Below, in pieces: positions 62,117 through 64,000 of a stretch of DNA of 64,000 nt. Position 1 is the first letter of the stretch. Every line of letters starts with the position of its first letter. The position numbers and the translations under genes are program-made. The notes below the pieces were generated by a model that saw nothing but the letters and a program-made list of their open reading frames with translations, had not been told where the DNA came from and did not search any database. Origin of the DNA: CAVTYH01 sp963738835 (GTDB lineage Bacteria > Planctomycetota > Planctomycetia > Pirellulales > JADZDJ01); contig CAVTYH010000002.1 of NCBI GenBank assembly GCA_963738835.1, positions 496,001-560,000 on the forward strand, given 5' to 3'.

Positions 62117-63385
62117 TCAATTGCGAGTGGATTTCCGTCGCAATTCCGTCGAAGAAATATCTTCGCGGAATTCGCTCGCCGGCACTTCGTCGCATAATCT
62201 GCGCAGCGAATCGGGCAGTGGAAGATCGGCGAGCGATTGAAACTTTCCGTCGGCCAGTCGGCCGAACACAAGAAATCGGCAGCCGCGCTGGGCGATGCGC
62301 TGAATCGCCGCTTCCATCGCCGCCGCGTCGTTACCGTAATACCGTGGCTGACCGATCCGCAACAGCGTGTCGGCGCCAACAATAAACGTGGCGCCCGGGA
62401 ACAGTCGCGATTTTTCCTCAAATGTGGGCGCACGAGTAAACCAGAGTGGCAAATTCTTTTCGCTAAACTGAATCGCGCGCTCTTCCAGCTCTGTGTAGTC
62501 GAGCGGCGGCTTGTCGACATTTTCGATCGAGATTTCAAACTCGATTGGCGTGCCCAGCCTCGTGTGCGCGACTTCAGCCATTTGCAAGTGTCCCGCGTGC
62601 AGTGGATTGAACGCCCCCGAAAAAATCGCACGCCGCACTTTGTTCGATTCGTCCGCGTTCAATTCAGACTCGGGCGAATGCGCCCGGGGCAAAGCGGCCC
62701 CCACGGAGATTGCCTCCGCGTTGCCAACCCGGTCGAGTACTGCCGAAAGCAACTGTCGGAACGCAACCGTGCCTTTGGTTGACATCAATTCAACTTTTTC
62801 TCCACTCAAAAGCGGCAACGTCAATCGCGCTTCGATCCCAAACGCTTCAGCGGTCGCATTCAGAACCATGTGCGCTGCGATCCGCTCTTCTTCGTCCCGC
62901 GAGCGTTGATCTTTTAGCAGCTCCAGCGAGTGCGTGGATGTTTCGTCCATGGTTTGAAACGCGACATAGATGCGGTGCGCGCCGCGTTTGGGACGATCAC
63001 TGGCCAAACTTGCCGTGCATGCAATGCCGATTGGGTCGTATCCGGTCGAGGTTGCACTTCGCCAATCGGGGGCCGCGACGCTATGAAAGTGATCGCGGGC
63101 CGATGAACGGGTGAGCTGGAGATGCCGAGTGCGCTGGAAGGCGGCCATCGCCATCAAGCGAGCAGCGTGCGGCGAGCAAAATTGCTCCGGCATGGTGCTG
63201 AGGAATTCGATCAACGACTGGCTCGAATAGGGCACGACGGCTTCCAACAATGTGCGCGAACCGCCGGGCACGGCGAGTAGCTCAGCAATCGCCCGGCTGC
63301 CGCCGCCGGTGACGGCCAATACCATCTGACCTGGCGCAGCGTGAATTTTGGCTACAAGTTCTTCAACCGCCCGCAATTCAGCCAT
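62117..63385 (-). CDS. CinA-C/PncC-like domain fused to nicotinamide/nicotinate mononucleotide adenylyltransferase
   Basis: A 422-residue cytosolic protein. Residues about 5-170 match the CinA C-terminal (PncC, nicotinamide-nucleotide amidase) domain: LAVTGGGSRAIAELL and LEAVVPYSSQSLIEFL. Residues about 230-420 form a nucleotidylyltransferase: FSGAFNPLHAGHLQMAEVAH (the GxFxPxHxGH motif), TFIVGADTLLRIGQPRYYG and the C-terminal EDISSTELR (ISSTxxR motif). The two activities are consecutive steps in NAD salvage (NMN to NaMN, then to NaAD or NAD). The TGGG substitutions versus canonical PncC leave the amidase activity unproven. Similar CinA-adenylyltransferase fusions occur in plants and planctomycetes. 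Confidence 0.87.
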   Translation of the reverse strand: MAELRAVEELVAKIHAAPGQMVLAVTGGGSRAIAELLAVPGGSRTLLEAVVPYSSQSLIEFLSTMPEQFCSPHAARLMAMAAFQRTRHLQLTRSSARDHFHSVAAPDWRSATSTGYDPIGIACTASLASDRPKRGAHRIYVAFQTMDETSTHSLELLKDQRSRDEEERIAAHMVLNATAEAFGIEARLTLPLLSGEKVELMSTKGTVAFRQLLSAVLDRVGNAEAISVGAALPRAHSPESELNADESNKVRRAIFSGAFNPLHAGHLQMAEVAHTRLGTPIEFEISIENVDKPPLDYTELEERAIQFSEKNLPLWFTRAPTFEEKSRLFPGATFIVGADTLLRIGQPRYYGNDAAAMEAAIQRIAQRGCRFLVFGRLADGKFQSLADLPLPDSLRRLCDEVPASEFREDISSTELRRKSTRN

Positions 63386-63592
63386 GCTCGCCTCGAATTT
63401 CAGCCAGCGATTTTAACATTGTCCCTCGCGGAAGCGATCGACCGATTGGCCAGGAAAAAATCTTTTATACATCCCCAAGATCTTTTGGTCATTGGCGAAC
63501 AACCTCTGTGGCGAGCACCAGTTTGGCTGCCGCTGCTATTTCCATCGAAATTGTTCCGTCTTCTGTTTTCTGCCTTTTTGGAGGGTTTCGCC
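63386..63592. other. Divergent intergenic region
   Basis: About 205 bases. TTTTATAC at 63463-63470 could be a -10 box, but the nearest -35-like TTGGCC is only 14 bases upstream, so I do not call a promoter. TTGGAGG (63578-63584) is the ribosome site of the next gene. Confidence 0.35.
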
Positions 63593-64000
63593 ATGTTTCG
63601 CCGCATTGTGTTCATCTCGTTGGGGGTCGCCATGCTCGGGTTTCTTGTCTTCGGCAGGCATCTAAAGAGCTATGTTAGTACCGCGAGCGGCTGGGTTTCC
63701 GATTCCGTGAAGCAAGCAGTGCCGATCGAGTTTGAAATCGACCGCGCCCGCGGCATGGTCAAAGACATAATGCCGGAAATTCGCAAAAATATGCAGATCA
63801 TCGCCAAGGAAGAAGTCGAAGTGGAGCGGCTGGGTCAGGAAATCGGCCAACTGGAAAAGAAACAGGATAAAGATCGCACCGAATTAATGTCGCTCAAGAG
63901 CGAAGTCTCCAGCGGCAAGAACCAATTCCGATTTTCCGGCCGCACTTACACCATCGAACAGGTGAAATGCGACTTGGCCAACCGGTTCGAACGCTTCAAG
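63593..64000 (+). CDS. Membrane-anchored coiled-coil protein, cut by the window end
   Basis: The first 136 residues of a gene that runs off the right edge. The start ATG 63593 has a strong GGAGG. A transmembrane anchor (FRRIVFISLGVAMLGFLVFG, residues about 2-21) precedes a region beginning YVSTASGWVSDSVKQAVPIE and an extended coiled coil (EVEVERLGQEIGQLEKKQDK). A beta-prone segment (FRFSGRTYTIEQVKCDLANR) begins just before the edge. The type is frequent in planctomycetes near stress or two-component genes. Function unknown. Confidence 0.8.
   Translation, partial: MFRRIVFISLGVAMLGFLVFGRHLKSYVSTASGWVSDSVKQAVPIEFEIDRARGMVKDIMPEIRKNMQIIAKEEVEVERLGQEIGQLEKKQDKDRTELMSLKSEVSSGKNQFRFSGRTYTIEQVKCDLANRFERFK

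Noticed and set aside
63446..63471. Promoter before the last coiled-coil gene
   Set aside because: The -35-like and -10-like boxes are only 14 bases apart.

Overview
The window reads as chromosomal DNA of a planctomycete, most likely of the Pirellulales type. The evidence is a set of planctomycete hallmarks: surface proteins with a basic N-terminus and a short 'LE.R.LLS'-type motif (start 1428 and minus-strand start 43413), a type I dockerin plus choice-of-anchor-U tail (about 7230-8287), an H-X9-DG (DUF1559) pseudopilin, a PEP-CTERM protein, an ECF sigma factor next to a zinc-finger Ser/Thr kinase, and many secreted proteins of no known family. No phage, IS element, CRISPR array, rRNA or tRNA was recognised.

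Layout. 329-8287: a secreted unknown protein and a giant modular surface protein. 8301-16890: housekeeping genes: LOG-type hydrolase, beta-CASP metallo-hydrolase, rhomboid protease, rpmA with a clear terminator, SpoU methyltransferase, folD, pgpA. 17154-23322: ferredoxin-type sulfite/nitrite reductase, nadA, an orphan FliN-like protein, an ABM monooxygenase, pabA/trpG amidotransferase, moeA. 23453-31864: lnt, then a cell-elongation cluster (coiled-coil MreC-like protein, small membrane protein, mreB, mreC, mreD, mrdA/PBP2) behind a canonical sigma70-type promoter. 31977-40839: small unknown proteins, a Cys-rich secreted peptide, tex, a HEAT-repeat protein, and a mini L7/L12-like membrane protein. 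40955-48300: surface and PEP-CTERM proteins, a GT4 glycosyltransferase, and a DUF1559/lipoprotein pair. 49257-53945: an LPS-type surface-glycan locus with a GT2, a kinase-GT2 fusion and a three-part protein ending in an NDP-kinase-like domain. 53967-57803: ECF sigma, kinase and secretin-N-domain operon. 57990-64000: AI-2E-type permease, secreted proteins, a PncC-NMNAT fusion, and a truncated coiled-coil gene.

Two genome-scale patterns stand out. First, at least five families of palindromic repeats are scattered through the window. One family sits in frame inside sulfite reductase, lnt, mrdA and a GT4 glycosyltransferase, and another sits in frame inside the Ser/Thr kinase, much like Rickettsia palindromic elements. 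Second, about 14 genes are frameshifted, including lnt, mreD, mrdA, nadA and tex. Restoring one GC unit in a short GC tract, or one or two bases in a homopolymer, repairs most of them to normal family sequence and to lengths divisible by three. I infer sequencing or assembly indels rather than gene decay. Broken genes are therefore annotated over their full reconstructed span with the break positions given.
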